The position numbers were made by a program, and so were the translations under genes. The notes under the pieces were generated by a model, which had not been told where the DNA came from, made no database searches, and was given only the letters and a program-made list of their open reading frames with translations. Positions 1 through 9,611 of a stretch of 64,000 nucleotides of DNA are shown here, piece after piece (the stretch's first letter is position 1; each line of letters begins with the position of its first letter). Origin of the DNA: Hyphomicrobium sp. (lineage in GTDB: Bacteria; Pseudomonadota; Alphaproteobacteria; Rhizobiales; Hyphomicrobiaceae); contig JAKFUV010000003.1 of assembly GCA_021732485.1 (NCBI GenBank), positions 202,999 through 266,998 of the forward strand, given 5' to 3'.

Positions 1-193
1 GATCAAGCGTCTCGGCGCACTCGGCGATGTACTCCCATTCCCACCATTTGCGCGGAAGTTGTCTGACGAAATAGTCTTGCGGCATGGCGGCGTCGAACGA
101 CGATAATTTGCGGCTTTCGAGTTCACTGACGTCGCCAAGATAAGTGCCGGGCCGGGCGCGCTGTGTCGCCCAATACGCTTTGAAGTCAGCCAT
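1..193 (-). CDS. Partial hypothetical protein (N-terminus only)
   Basis: An open frame on the minus strand starts at an ATG (191-193) and runs off the left edge after about 64 codons. It begins MADFKAYWATQRARPG and contains a Trp-rich stretch (RKWWEWEY). A strong ribosome binding site (GAGGGAGAG) lies just upstream of the ATG, and codon use is like its neighbours, so I believe it is a real gene. The family cannot be decided from this fragment; I do not assign a function. The 234 bp between this start and the end of the next minus-strand gene show nothing else. Confidence 0.6.
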   Translation of the reverse strand, partial: MADFKAYWATQRARPGTYLGDVSELESRKLSSFDAAMPQDYFVRQLPRKWWEWEYIAECAETLD

Positions 194-427
194 TCAAACT
201 CTCCCTCGTTCGACAGCCTAACGCTTCCCTTAGCGGTGCTGGGAAAGCAACTTGAATGCGCAGGCCGGGTGCCAATCAAATGTGCATTTGGGTGCCATCG
301 TCGGCGGAGAAAAAAATATCAACGGCGTTACCTTGCGGTCGGCAACCGTTAGAGGGCGGCGGACTGGAGCAAAATTTGCTGTGTTTAGATGGATGTTATG
401 TCCTCAAAAATGCTTTGCAATCGGTTG

Positions 428-1771
428 TCAGAGCACCTTCGCGACAGATTGGTCTAGCGTAACTCCTACTTTTTTGTAGGCCTGCGCCAACAAACCTTGA
501 CAGTATGGCGCTGAAAAGCGCGCCGCTTGCAGCGGTCCTTTCAGGCGCAATTCGTTCAGTAGGTCGATGTCGCCGTTGATCCGGCGAAGTCCGCTCGTCA
601 TATCGGAGATACTGAACGGATCAATCTGGACAGCAGCATCACCAACCACTTCGGGAAGCGAGCTATTATTCGATGTCAAAACCGGTACGCCGAGCTGCAT
701 GGCCTCAATCACCGGCAATCCGAAGCCTTCATAGATAGATGGGAATACAAAGAACTTGGCGCATTTTAGCAGAGCGACGACGTGACGGCGCGGCAGATAG
801 CCGAGCTGCCGAATTTTTTGTTCCGACTGATTGAGTTGGTTGACCGTGTTTATTAGCGCGACATCGTCTTCATACAACCATCCGAGCGGGCCAGCGATCA
901 ACAGTGGAATTCCAAGATCCGCGAGGAGAAAAGCTTCAACCAAACGCTTGATATTCTTCTTGGGCTCAATCGCTCCGAGAAACAAAGCGTAATGCCCAGG
1001 CTTTGCACCGTAGATCGTCACGACCAGTCGCTCAGCGTCGGCCATGTCCATATCGGGCAATGACGGTACAGGTTGATAGGTCACCGTGACCCGGTCGTCT
1101 GGTACGTTCAACATCGCTACAATATCGCGTTTGGAATTCTCCGACACAGTGATGATGTGATCGGCTTCCCGGGCGATCGTCTCATGCATTTGATGCATGC
1201 GAGCACCAAAGCCAGTGACGAAGTATGGAAATTGCAACGGAATGAGATCGTGAAGGGTGTAAATGTTCGGCACGCCGCGCATGCGCACCGGCATTGGCCC
1301 GGTCCAATGACTGGCCGCGAATGCACAGTCATCACCCTCGGCCGATACCTCGGTGAACTTTCCCGTCAGATTAAAGGCTGCGTTGGCGCGAGCGTACAGG
1401 CGATTGGCGTTGAAGAGTCGATCCGCCGCCGGTAACGGTGGCTCGATCGCGCGCATGTCGATCTGCGACGTATTGATCGCCACAGCTTTAGCCCGATAAG
1501 CGCTGCCGGTTATAAGCCCGAAAGCGAGCGAAGCATTGTGCGCTTGGCCTAAAATCCGGCCGTGCTTGACGATTTCGCGAGAGAAGACTGCCGCCGCCGC
1601 CGCTCCTGGCGACGTTTTTGTGCTTGGCTGGAACGCTTGGCCGTACAACACGCTGACGGAACAGCCGGATGATTTGAGCATCGCAGTGAGGGAACGAACG
1701 TAGGACGCTATTCCGGTGCCTGACGAGCGCAAAAATTGAAAGCCGTCGACCAGAATTGGAGTAGCCGCCAC
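428..1771 (-). CDS. GT4-family glycosyltransferase (GT-B fold)
   Basis: This 447-residue protein resembles GT4/group 1 glycosyltransferases, which transfer a sugar from a nucleotide-sugar donor, usually in polysaccharide or glycoconjugate synthesis at the cytoplasmic face of the membrane. The C-terminal half carries the family signature: a hinge followed by FVFPSIYEGFGLPVIEAM, i.e. the E-x7-E donor-binding motif, then GVPVLTSNNSSLPEV. A middle segment (YTLHDLIPLQFP) resembles the acceptor-domain region of mannosyl- and rhamnosyltransferases. The N-terminus begins ILVDGFQFLRSSGTGIASYV, close to the usual GT4 start, with no signal peptide. It lies 182 bp downstream of the oxidase-lectin gene on the same strand and could be co-transcribed with it. 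The sugar and acceptor cannot be read from the sequence. Confidence 0.88.
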   Translation of the reverse strand: MAATPILVDGFQFLRSSGTGIASYVRSLTAMLKSSGCSVSVLYGQAFQPSTKTSPGAAAAAVFSREIVKHGRILGQAHNASLAFGLITGSAYRAKAVAINTSQIDMRAIEPPLPAADRLFNANRLYARANAAFNLTGKFTEVSAEGDDCAFAASHWTGPMPVRMRGVPNIYTLHDLIPLQFPYFVTGFGARMHQMHETIAREADHIITVSENSKRDIVAMLNVPDDRVTVTYQPVPSLPDMDMADAERLVVTIYGAKPGHYALFLGAIEPKKNIKRLVEAFLLADLGIPLLIAGPLGWLYEDDVALINTVNQLNQSEQKIRQLGYLPRRHVVALLKCAKFFVFPSIYEGFGLPVIEAMQLGVPVLTSNNSSLPEVVGDAAVQIDPFSISDMTSGLRRINGDIDLLNELRLKGPLQAARFSAPYCQGLLAQAYKKVGVTLDQSVAKVL

Positions 1772-1953
1772 GAAAGGTCCCCCTGAGATGGCGGCGAACG
1801 TAATCGTAAGTCCGCAGAGGCCACGCAGACCTTATCTCAACTCCGATCGCAAAGATCAATGTCACGAGCCCGAAGCGCCGCCGCGATTGGCGGCGTACGC
1901 TTCGTGCAAGCTGTTAGACGTCCGCCCGTCGCGGGAAGTCTTGAGCTCCTGCG

Positions 1954-4900
1954 CTACGCGTGCAGATCGTTGCTGGCGAGATGGCCGTGATGCCCATTCT
2001 CGCCATGTGACTGGCCCTCATACAATACTGAAACCGCATCGATGTGGACCTGCTGCAAGTTGTTCGTGCCGCCAGTCCCGGCCGTGAAGCCGAGGTAGGC
2101 ATATTGCGAGCCGCCGAGGTAGGCCTGCTGAATATTTTCATTCAGCGAGAGCGACTGACGACCGTCGATCCAATACTGCAACGTCAACGTCTCTGGATTC
2201 CAAGTCACCGTTACGGCATGCCAAGCACCATCCTGGACATTGCCAAGTGCGAATTGTTCGCCGACGCGGGCGTTGGCCAGATCCACAGACGTATCGAGAA
2301 AATTGGTATGGTCCTGCTGAATATCGCCAAAGTTTCCATTCTGGTACGTATCGAATGCGATGGCCAAACCGTTGTTGATACCGATGGCGCCGAGGTTGCC
2401 GCCCCCGTAGCCAACGGCATTCGAGCCACGTGCATCGTTCTGCAGAACGAACGCGATGCCATCGGCCCCTTGCGCGTTCGTGCCGAAATTGGCTTGGAAT
2501 GAAATCGAGAAATCGTCGGTGATGTCGATTCTTTCGCCGAGAAACGCGCTGCCGGCTTGACCTTGCTCATTGGGTGTCAATGTAAAGATGTGGGTCGACG
2601 CGTCGTAGGACGCGTCTCCGTTCACCACCGCTGCATCGGCCGTCGCAAACGGATCTTTGATGCAATTGTGGATGTCGTCATAGCCAGTGAAAAAGGCGTC
2701 AACGGCCGTGACACGAAGCTGTTGAATGCCAGTCGCTCCGCCTGTCGCGCCTGTGAAACCCAAAAACGCTTCAGAACCGCCGCCGAGGTATTTCGACACG
2801 ATATCGCCGGATAGCGATCCGGTTCGATTGCCGTCGACCCAGTAGGCAAGAGTTTGTGTGTCGACATCCCAATGCACGCCGACTTGGTGCCATTTGCCGT
2901 CGGTGAAATCGCCAAGTGAAACCTGCGGTGATAGATCGGCCGCGGCGACGCCAAGTGCGGTGCTGGCAATCGACGTGCGGTCGCCCTTCGCATCGCGAAA
3001 CGGTCCAGCATTCTGATAGGTGTCGAATTCGATCGCGAGGCCGTTTTGCAGGCCGTAAGCGCCGAGGTAGCCGCCGCCGGCAGCGAGCGCCGCTACGCCA
3101 CCTGGATCGTTATGAAGCACGAATGCCAAGCCGTCCGCACCTTGTGCCTTTGCACCAAGGAACAGTTCGAAGTTGATATTGAAGCTATGGGTCAGATCAA
3201 TCTTGCTGTTGAAGGTCACGCCGCCGGTTTTTCCAGCCTCGTCATTGGTCAACGTGAAAATTTTCGAGAAGTCGTCGAACGATGCATCGCCGTTGACGGC
3301 AACGCTCGCCCCGATCGTGCTGACGTCGAAGACGCAGCCGTCATTGAGCGGCGCATTGCCGCCGCCGCCGGGGCCGTGATCTTCAGGCGTTGCCGTAAAT
3401 GAATTGAGGCGCACCTTGTGAACATTGCTAGCGCCGCCGGTTGCGCCGGTGAAGCCGAAGTAGACGTGGTCCGAGCCGCCGAAGTATTTGTTGATGACGT
3501 CTTCGTTCAACGTGCTGATCGTGCGGCCATCAAACGTGTAGCTCAACTTGTGGTCGCCAGCGTCCCAATGCACCTGCACGTTGTGCCAATTGCCGTCTTC
3601 GAGATTGCCAAGCGCGACTTGGTTGCCAACCCGACGCACCGCCGCGCGGTCATCGGTACGAGTAATTTCGGCATGGTCGGCAGCTATGTCGCCGGCCTCG
3701 GGATTGTACCAAGTGTCAAAATTGATCGCGAGACCGTTCAATATCCCTTTTGATCCAAAGCCTCCGCCGCCGCCGCCAGACGCGTTCTGCCCGAATGGAT
3801 CGTTGTGCAGAACGAAACTGAGCCCATCGGCGCCATTCGCCTTGTTGCCCATTTGAAAATCGAACGACAGATCGAAGTTGTCCTCCAGATCAATGCGGCT
3901 GTTGCTCATGACGCTCCCGATCTGGCCTTTGGCATCGGGAGTGAGGGTGAATACGTTGTCGTCCTCGTGAAATGCGGAGCCACCGACCGTGAGCCAGGTT
4001 CCGAGTTCATCCGAATAAATGTTGCCGCCCGGCTGAACCTTAATGGTCGCGGCAATGGACGGCGTTCCGCGCTGGTTGTCTGCAAACAGCATCCAATGAC
4101 CGGGTGTGACGACATTGGCGTTAGCGGGTAACGTCACGCTGAGCGTGTGTTCGTCGACGTGGGTGAATTCCAAGCTCAGCGCGCGCTGCTCGGAATTGAA
4201 CGAATGGGTACTGTTGCCAAACTTGACGAACTCAAGCTTCTGGATGGCGTCCGCATTGTCGAGCGTGATGGTGAACGTCTGCCCCTGATTGAGCGTATCG
4301 GGTGCGTCGATGATCACCGGGCGATCCTGACGCAGACTGCCATCGGCCTCGAGAAGATAGCCGGGTGTGTAGATTTCAGCGTTGAGATTAATCAGTGGGC
4401 CGGGCGCACCGCCGCCGCCTGATAAAACGGTACCATCAGCTAAGAGCGTCGTCGTCGAATGGTAGAAGCGGCCGACGGAGGCGCTGGCGTCGCTCGTCCA
4501 TTCGCCGGTATCGGGATTCCATATGACGACGTTGTTCGTTTGGGTTTCGATCTTGCTGTCGCCGACGCTGCCGCCGGACAGCATGACAGAGCCGTCGGCG
4601 AGCACCAGAAGGTTTGACCAAGCGCGGTTTTGGCCGACACCCGCCGTCTGCGTAAAGGTTGGGGCAGTGCCGCCGATATCGACAATCCAGGCGGCGCCTG
4701 TTTCGTCAATCGTCAAAACCTTGTCCTTGTCGAACATGATCGCCGGATTATAGTTCAGCGATTCGAACGGCGTTTTGCCAAGATCGGTTGTCAGCCCGTT
4801 GCCGCCGGGGTTGATCGAGAACACCGCATTTTTGCTGTTGCCGGGCGCGAAATCGGTGTAGCCGACAACGTTGCCGGTGCTCGCAAGCCAAGCACGCGGA

Positions 4901-5427
4901 TACCACCAATCCGAAGCGATGCTTGGCGTATTGGCGCCAGGCAAGGCTTTCCAGCCGACCCCGTTGGTATAGAGTTCGGGCGTTCCGACACCTTTATGAG
5001 CGCCGTCGGTGCCACCGATTTCCAGAATTTTTCCATCGGCGAGAGTGATCGCGGTTCCGTACCAACGTGAGAAATTCAGGTTGCCTGCGGGATTGGTGGT
5101 CAATTCTCCGGTTTGATAATCGAAGTTGTGCACAAATGGCACGCCGCCGTTGATGTTACCGTCGGGTCTCGCGTCGCCGCCGACAATGATGATGTCATCG
5201 GTAAAGGGATCGATGACCGCACCGGAGCAGAAGATATCCGTATGCATCTCATAAGTCAGGGTAGTATGAGTGCCGGTGACCGGATCCCAGATATCGTACA
5301 GCATATTGCTGCCCTGCAGACCCGTTTGGTCGGTGCCGAACGTCAGCACTTTGGCATCCGGCGTGACGATGGCGTGAATGGCTACGATCGGCCAAGGGAC
5401 CACCGCGCTCCAGCTGCCGGAATTCAT
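1954..5427 (-). CDS. Galactose oxidase-like copper radical oxidase fused to three L-type lectin-like domains
   Basis: A 1157-residue protein. Residues 1 to about 465 form a kelch-type galactose/glyoxal oxidase module followed by a DUF1929-like beta domain. The residues that build the copper-radical site are all recognisable: Cys67 (DIFCSG) and Tyr123 (SRWYG), which would form the thioether cofactor, plus Tyr322-His323 (GRFYHS) and His408 (NSTHSFNSEQ). Such enzymes oxidise primary alcohols or aldehydes to release hydrogen peroxide. After about residue 470 come three homologous legume-lectin/ConA-like domains, each with the pattern ADGL/I(S/A)FVLHND or similar, a Gly-rich loop, and YLGFTGATGG. 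I infer carbohydrate binding that targets the oxidase to glycans. No signal peptide is visible at the N-terminus, so export, if any, would need another route. The start at 5427 follows an AGGAG-type site (CAGGAGTTGAC). Confidence 0.85.
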   Translation of the reverse strand: MNSGSWSAVVPWPIVAIHAIVTPDAKVLTFGTDQTGLQGSNMLYDIWDPVTGTHTTLTYEMHTDIFCSGAVIDPFTDDIIIVGGDARPDGNINGGVPFVHNFDYQTGELTTNPAGNLNFSRWYGTAITLADGKILEIGGTDGAHKGVGTPELYTNGVGWKALPGANTPSIASDWWYPRAWLASTGNVVGYTDFAPGNSKNAVFSINPGGNGLTTDLGKTPFESLNYNPAIMFDKDKVLTIDETGAAWIVDIGGTAPTFTQTAGVGQNRAWSNLLVLADGSVMLSGGSVGDSKIETQTNNVVIWNPDTGEWTSDASASVGRFYHSTTTLLADGTVLSGGGGAPGPLINLNAEIYTPGYLLEADGSLRQDRPVIIDAPDTLNQGQTFTITLDNADAIQKLEFVKFGNSTHSFNSEQRALSLEFTHVDEHTLSVTLPANANVVTPGHWMLFADNQRGTPSIAATIKVQPGGNIYSDELGTWLTVGGSAFHEDDNVFTLTPDAKGQIGSVMSNSRIDLEDNFDLSFDFQMGNKANGADGLSFVLHNDPFGQNASGGGGGGFGSKGILNGLAINFDTWYNPEAGDIAADHAEITRTDDRAAVRRVGNQVALGNLEDGNWHNVQVHWDAGDHKLSYTFDGRTISTLNEDVINKYFGGSDHVYFGFTGATGGASNVHKVRLNSFTATPEDHGPGGGGNAPLNDGCVFDVSTIGASVAVNGDASFDDFSKIFTLTNDEAGKTGGVTFNSKIDLTHSFNINFELFLGAKAQGADGLAFVLHNDPGGVAALAAGGGYLGAYGLQNGLAIEFDTYQNAGPFRDAKGDRTSIASTALGVAAADLSPQVSLGDFTDGKWHQVGVHWDVDTQTLAYWVDGNRTGSLSGDIVSKYLGGGSEAFLGFTGATGGATGIQQLRVTAVDAFFTGYDDIHNCIKDPFATADAAVVNGDASYDASTHIFTLTPNEQGQAGSAFLGERIDITDDFSISFQANFGTNAQGADGIAFVLQNDARGSNAVGYGGGNLGAIGINNGLAIAFDTYQNGNFGDIQQDHTNFLDTSVDLANARVGEQFALGNVQDGAWHAVTVTWNPETLTLQYWIDGRQSLSLNENIQQAYLGGSQYAYLGFTAGTGGTNNLQQVHIDAVSVLYEGQSHGENGHHGHLASNDLHA

Positions 5428-5814
5428 CTGTCAACTCCTGTGAAATCGAACGACTGCGAGAAAGACTTCGGCATCCAAGACCGCTTCTCTTGGCGCCAGC
5501 GACGTGTTCGTGCTGGCAAATCGAGCATGAGTTTTTGCTCAATCGCTCGAATGTAGCGCCTTCGAAATGCCGCCCAGCCTTGCCTTCGCGAACGGATTGC
5601 AATCTACGGTCCAGTTGAAAATTTATGAAGGATAAGCCAGCATTTGATTGGTTTTTTGGTTAAATGGTGCAGATCGATCAGGACCAGCCGCGACGACTGT
5701 GTCGATGGAGACAAGCCATTGCACTGGCATTCGGCACGCTAATTCGTTAAGTCACGGCCTACCGAACTCAGCCTGCAGGCCGATGTCTGCTGCATTTGTG
5801 AAGATTGACCCTGC
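5428..5814. other. Divergent intergenic region
   Basis: This 387-bp stretch separates the oxidase-lectin gene (minus) from the DEAD-box helicase (plus). It must hold both promoters. I found no convincing sigma-70 pair, operator palindrome, RNA gene or additional coding frame; the short open frames crossing it lack ribosome sites and coding bias. Confidence 0.5.
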
Positions 5815-7845
5815 ATGACATTTCCGTCGACGCACCCCGCGCTCGCACGCGCTCTGGTGGCCCGTGACTACTCCGTTCCGACCGCTGTGCAGCGCGCTGT
5901 ACTCGAAGCTGATGCCGCTGGTCGCGATTTGCTGGTGTCAGCTCAGACCGGCTCCGGCAAGACCGTCGCCTTTGGTTTGGCGATGGCGCACCTACTGCTT
6001 GGCGAACAAGATCGCTTTGGGCGCGCCAGCGAGCCGATGGCGTTGATCATCGCGCCGACGCGCGAATTGGCGATCCAAGTGCAGCGCGAACTCGACTGGC
6101 TCTATGCCGATACCGGTGCTGTGGTCATTAACTGTGTCGGTGGCATGGACGTGCGGGCCGAGGCCCGCCTGCTCAACGCTGGAGCACATATTGTTGTGGG
6201 CACGCCGGGCCGGCTGCGTGACCATATGGAACGCAAGCGCCTCGACCTCTCGAAGCTGAAATCCATCGTACTCGATGAAGCTGACGAAATGTTGGATCTG
6301 GGCTTTCGTGAAGATCTGGAAGCCCTGCTGGAAGCGACCCCCAGTGGTCGCCAAACGCTGCTGTTTTCAGCGACGATGCCGCGCGAGATTGAAACGTTGG
6401 CAAAGCGCTATCAGAGTGAAGCGATCCGGATCGAGACGGCGCGCCGCGATCAGCAGCACACCGACATCGAATATCACGCCATGCGGGTTGGCCCTGGCGA
6501 CATTGAAAATGCCGTCGTTAATGTGCTGCGCTTCCATGAGATGCGGGCCACACTGGTATTTTGCTCGACGCGCGAAGCGGTGAAACGCCTGCATGGGCGA
6601 CTTGTAGAGCGCGGGTTTTCCGCCGTCGCTTTATCGGGGGAGCTGACTCAGCACGAGCGCACTCAGGCATTACAGGCCGTGCGCGATGGCCGGGCACGCG
6701 TTCTAGTCGCGACTGATGTCGCCGCACGCGGACTTGACCTGCCCGATCTAGCATTGGTCATCCACGCCGATTTACCTAACGATCGTGAAACGCTGTTGCA
6801 TCGTTCGGGCCGCACAGGGCGAGCGGGCAAGAAGGGCCTGTGCACGCTGATCGTTCCGTACAATCGCCGGAGGAAAGCAGAGGTTCTGCTGACGGCTGCA
6901 AAAATTAAAGCCACTTGGGGCACGCCGCCGACAGTCGAAGCGATCCGGGCGCGTGACCAAGAACGCTTTCTCGCCGACAGTATATTCACTGAAGTCCCAA
7001 GCGACGACGATCTGCAGCAGGCGCGGTCGCTGCAGGCCGCAAGGTCAGCCGACGACATCGCAATGGCATTGATTCGACTGCATCGGGCTCGGCTGCCTGC
7101 GCCGGAGGATTTGCCGGAGGACACGGGCCCACCTCCGCGCAAAGAGTTCGCCCGTTCCCGCGACGACGCTCCGCTCGCCAGTCGTGAACGATTTGAGCGG
7201 CCAAACCGTGGGGCCCGCGCTGGCGATGCGCCGCCAAGCTCGGCCGAGCCTTCGCCACGCAGCGCACCGCGAGCGCGCGACGATCGCCGCGAGATGGTAT
7301 GGTTTCGGCTAAATATCGGTCGCGATCGCAATGCTGATCCACGATGGTTGCTGCCTCTGATTTGCCGCGCCGGCAACGTCACCAAAGCCGAAATTGGCGT
7401 TATCAAAATCAACGATCGCGACACACGCTTTCAGATTGCCGCCGAATTTGCCGATCAGTTTGCCACGGCGGTACGGACGACTAGTCCAAAGGAAGGGCAC
7501 ATTTCGCGCGTCGGTTCCAACACGACCGCCGACGGTGCATCCCAATCTCATGATCTGCGGTCTAGTCCTGCGCCAAAATTGCTCGGCGAGAAAAAAACGC
7601 CGACCGGTCTGCCGGCGGGGCCGCGACTTTTCAAGCAGAAGGCGCCGTGGCGGGGAGGCGGAACAAAAGAAGCGGACAAGCCTTTCTCTCGGCCGTCGTC
7701 TCCATCAGTTGACACTCATGCCGGCGGTGCGACACGCGATGCTCGGTCGAACGGGCCGGCAAAACACGCAACCGCTGCGCCGAAACCACGATCGAAATAT
7801 GCGCACAAAAAGAAACATCGTGCCGCACCGGAAAAGACCAATTGA
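5815..7845 (+). CDS. DEAD-box ATP-dependent RNA helicase with DbpA-type RNA-binding domain
   Basis: A 676-residue cytoplasmic RNA helicase that unwinds or remodels structured RNA using ATP. Helicase motifs appear in order: Q motif (SVPTAVQRAVL), motif I (AQTGSGKT, around residue 43), Ia (APTRELA), II (DEAD), III (SAT), V (VATDVAARGLDLPD) and VI (HRSGRTGRAG). After a basic, Pro/Arg-rich low-complexity linker (about 440-490) comes a DbpA-like RNA-binding fold (MVWFRLNIGRDRNADPRWLL). The tail of about 110 residues is rich in Lys, Arg and Pro and probably disordered, as in many alphaproteobacterial CsdA/DeaD-like helicases used in ribosome assembly or cold response. It is the first gene of a short plus-strand cluster, with only 6 bp to the next start. 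Confidence 0.93.
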   Translation: MTFPSTHPALARALVARDYSVPTAVQRAVLEADAAGRDLLVSAQTGSGKTVAFGLAMAHLLLGEQDRFGRASEPMALIIAPTRELAIQVQRELDWLYADTGAVVINCVGGMDVRAEARLLNAGAHIVVGTPGRLRDHMERKRLDLSKLKSIVLDEADEMLDLGFREDLEALLEATPSGRQTLLFSATMPREIETLAKRYQSEAIRIETARRDQQHTDIEYHAMRVGPGDIENAVVNVLRFHEMRATLVFCSTREAVKRLHGRLVERGFSAVALSGELTQHERTQALQAVRDGRARVLVATDVAARGLDLPDLALVIHADLPNDRETLLHRSGRTGRAGKKGLCTLIVPYNRRRKAEVLLTAAKIKATWGTPPTVEAIRARDQERFLADSIFTEVPSDDDLQQARSLQAARSADDIAMALIRLHRARLPAPEDLPEDTGPPPRKEFARSRDDAPLASRERFERPNRGARAGDAPPSSAEPSPRSAPRARDDRREMVWFRLNIGRDRNADPRWLLPLICRAGNVTKAEIGVIKINDRDTRFQIAAEFADQFATAVRTTSPKEGHISRVGSNTTADGASQSHDLRSSPAPKLLGEKKTPTGLPAGPRLFKQKAPWRGGGTKEADKPFSRPSSPSVDTHAGGATRDARSNGPAKHATAAPKPRSKYAHKKKHRAAPEKTN

Positions 7846-7851
7846 TTTCGC

Positions 7852-8166
7852 ATGGCGCCGATGACTCGATACGCGCTTTATATCGTGCAATGCGCTGACG
7901 GGACTTATTACACCGGCATCGCGACGAACTTGGCTCGACGATTGGCCGAGCACAATGGCGGCAGCCCGGTAGATTTGGAGAGCGGCCAAATCTCTACCCC
8001 ACGAGGCAAAGGCGCTCGCTACACGGCGAGCCGGCGCCCCGTATTCCTGGTGTTTTCAACTGAGTTCTCAACGAAGTCGCAAGCCTTGCGAGAAGAGGCG
8101 CGCATCAAGCGACTATCGCGCCGCGAGAAATGTTTACTCATCGCTTCAGCGAGGCCTGGCGGATGA
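7852..8166 (+). CDS. GIY-YIG nuclease superfamily small protein (YhbQ-like)
   Basis: A 104-residue protein with a single GIY-YIG domain: YALYIVQCADGTYYTGIATN, then LARRLAEHN and a basic RIKRLSRREK region near the end. The family includes UvrC-type nuclease domains and stand-alone YhbQ/UPF0213 proteins whose role is probably in DNA repair but is not settled. The order YIV-YTG-R-H-N matches the stand-alone group. The start at 7852 is 6 bp after the helicase stop and there is a second in-frame ATG at 7861. Its stop overlaps the ATG of the next gene (ATGA), so translation is likely coupled. Confidence 0.85.
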   Translation: MAPMTRYALYIVQCADGTYYTGIATNLARRLAEHNGGSPVDLESGQISTPRGKGARYTASRRPVFLVFSTEFSTKSQALREEARIKRLSRREKCLLIASARPGG

Positions 8167-9350
8167 CGCAGCCGCCTCAATCCTTTGACGCGATCGTCGT
8201 CGGCGCTGGTGCGGCAGGTTTGATGTGCGCGCTTACGGCCGGACAACGCGGAAAAAGAATCTTGCTACTCGAGCACGGCGACAAAGTCGGCGCGAAGATT
8301 TTGATTTCCGGCGGCGGCCGCTGCAACTTTACCAATTTAGAGATTGCGTCAGATCGGTTCGTTTCGGGCAATCCGCATTTCTGCACGTCGGCGCTCAATC
8401 GTTACACGCAAGCTGATTTCGTCGCACTCGTTAAACGCCACGGCATTGCGTTTCACGAGAAGACGCTCGGACAGTTGTTCTGTGACGGATCGGCGCGCGC
8501 TATTGTTGCGATGTTGCAGGCGGAATGCGAACTCGGCAACGTTGAGACGCGGTTGAACACAACCATCACCGAGATCTCGCACTCAGACCACTTCAAGCTT
8601 GAGACCACCACTGGAACCGTTACGGCGCCGGCCCTGGTGTTAGCCACCGGCGGTCTTTCGATACCCAAAATGGGAGCGACGGGGTTTTCCTACGATGTTG
8701 CTCAGCGCTTCGGCTTGCGGGTCACGGAAACACTGCCAGGTCTTGTTCCTTTGAAAATTGCGCCGTTGACGAATGTGCCTAATGCCGCGCTTGCCGGTGT
8801 GGCACTCGATGCGATCGTGTCGTACGGCAAACAAAGGTTCCGAGAGGCCATACTCTTCACGCATCACGGCATATCTGGCCCTGCAGTTTTGCAGATTTCA
8901 TCATACTGGCGTGCCGGGCAGGTCATAATGGTGGACTTTGCACCGGATCTCGACGCGACGGCATTTCTGATCGACCGCAAACGCGCCCGAGCGAGAGCCG
9001 CGCCGCAAACCGTTCTCGCTGAATTGCTGCCGGCTCGGTTGGCGCAGGCGCTGGCCGCGTCTCACCTGCCCGGTTCAGAGATGGCCAATATCGCCGATAG
9101 CACCCTCGGCAACTTCGCCGGCCGTTTGAAAAGCTGGCCAGTGCAAGTGATGGGCAGCGAGGGTTATGCAAAGGCCGAAGTAACGCTCGGCGGCGTCGAT
9201 ACGCGTGATCTATCGTCGAAGACCATGGCGGCTCGCGCGCTACCCGGATTATTTTTCATCGGCGAAGCCGTCGATGTCACCGGCTGGCTTGGTGGTTACA
9301 ATTTTCAGTGGGCATGGTCGAGTGGCTGGGCCGCCGCACAGTCGATTTGA
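8163..9350 (+). CDS. HI0933/YhiN-family FAD-dependent oxidoreductase
   Basis: This is a flavoprotein of the HI0933 (YhiN, TIGR00275-like) family, typically about 390-400 residues and of unknown substrate. The N-terminus has the dinucleotide-binding motif VVGAGAAGLMCAL, then the family signature KILISGGGRCNFTN. Another FAD contact motif sits at ALVLATGGLSIPKMGATG, and the C-terminus ends with GLFFIGEAVDVTGWLGGYN followed by FQWAWSSGW, which is typical of the family. I chose the ATG at 8163 because it overlaps the preceding stop (ATGA) and removes an unlikely 11-residue extension. A terminator follows directly. Confidence 0.9.
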   Translation: MTQPPQSFDAIVVGAGAAGLMCALTAGQRGKRILLLEHGDKVGAKILISGGGRCNFTNLEIASDRFVSGNPHFCTSALNRYTQADFVALVKRHGIAFHEKTLGQLFCDGSARAIVAMLQAECELGNVETRLNTTITEISHSDHFKLETTTGTVTAPALVLATGGLSIPKMGATGFSYDVAQRFGLRVTETLPGLVPLKIAPLTNVPNAALAGVALDAIVSYGKQRFREAILFTHHGISGPAVLQISSYWRAGQVIMVDFAPDLDATAFLIDRKRARARAAPQTVLAELLPARLAQALAASHLPGSEMANIADSTLGNFAGRLKSWPVQVMGSEGYAKAEVTLGGVDTRDLSSKTMAARALPGLFFIGEAVDVTGWLGGYNFQWAWSSGWAAAQSI

Positions 9351-9374
9351 TCATTGCTGCGGCGGATTTTTTTT
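9331..9374 (+). terminator. Rho-independent terminator
   Basis: A perfect 8-bp inverted repeat (CCGCCGCA at 9331-9338 and TGCGGCGG at 9358-9365) is followed after one base by a run of eight or more T. It overlaps the last codons of the flavoprotein gene and would end the helicase/GIY-YIG/flavoprotein transcript. Confidence 0.75.
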
Positions 9375-9611
9375 AGCGCGCGAAAACTAAGTGCAAGCCT
9401 TGAATACATTGCATTCGTGGCCGCAATCGCTTGCCTCGTCATTGATTATACTGCGGCGCAACATGGGCATTTGCAGAAATTTTGCTACCGCACTCGTCGC
9501 GCTCGTGATCTTTTCCATTGTCGCTGGGGGGACCGGCCTGGACGACGGCGCGGACCAGCCTGACATCGTGCGGCACACGACGCGATCATATTTATTGAGT
9601 GGGGCACCTGT

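Noticed and set aside
6663..7424. 253-codon minus-strand frame inside the DEAD-box helicase
   Set aside because: Serine- and arginine-rich antisense shadow of the helicase gene.
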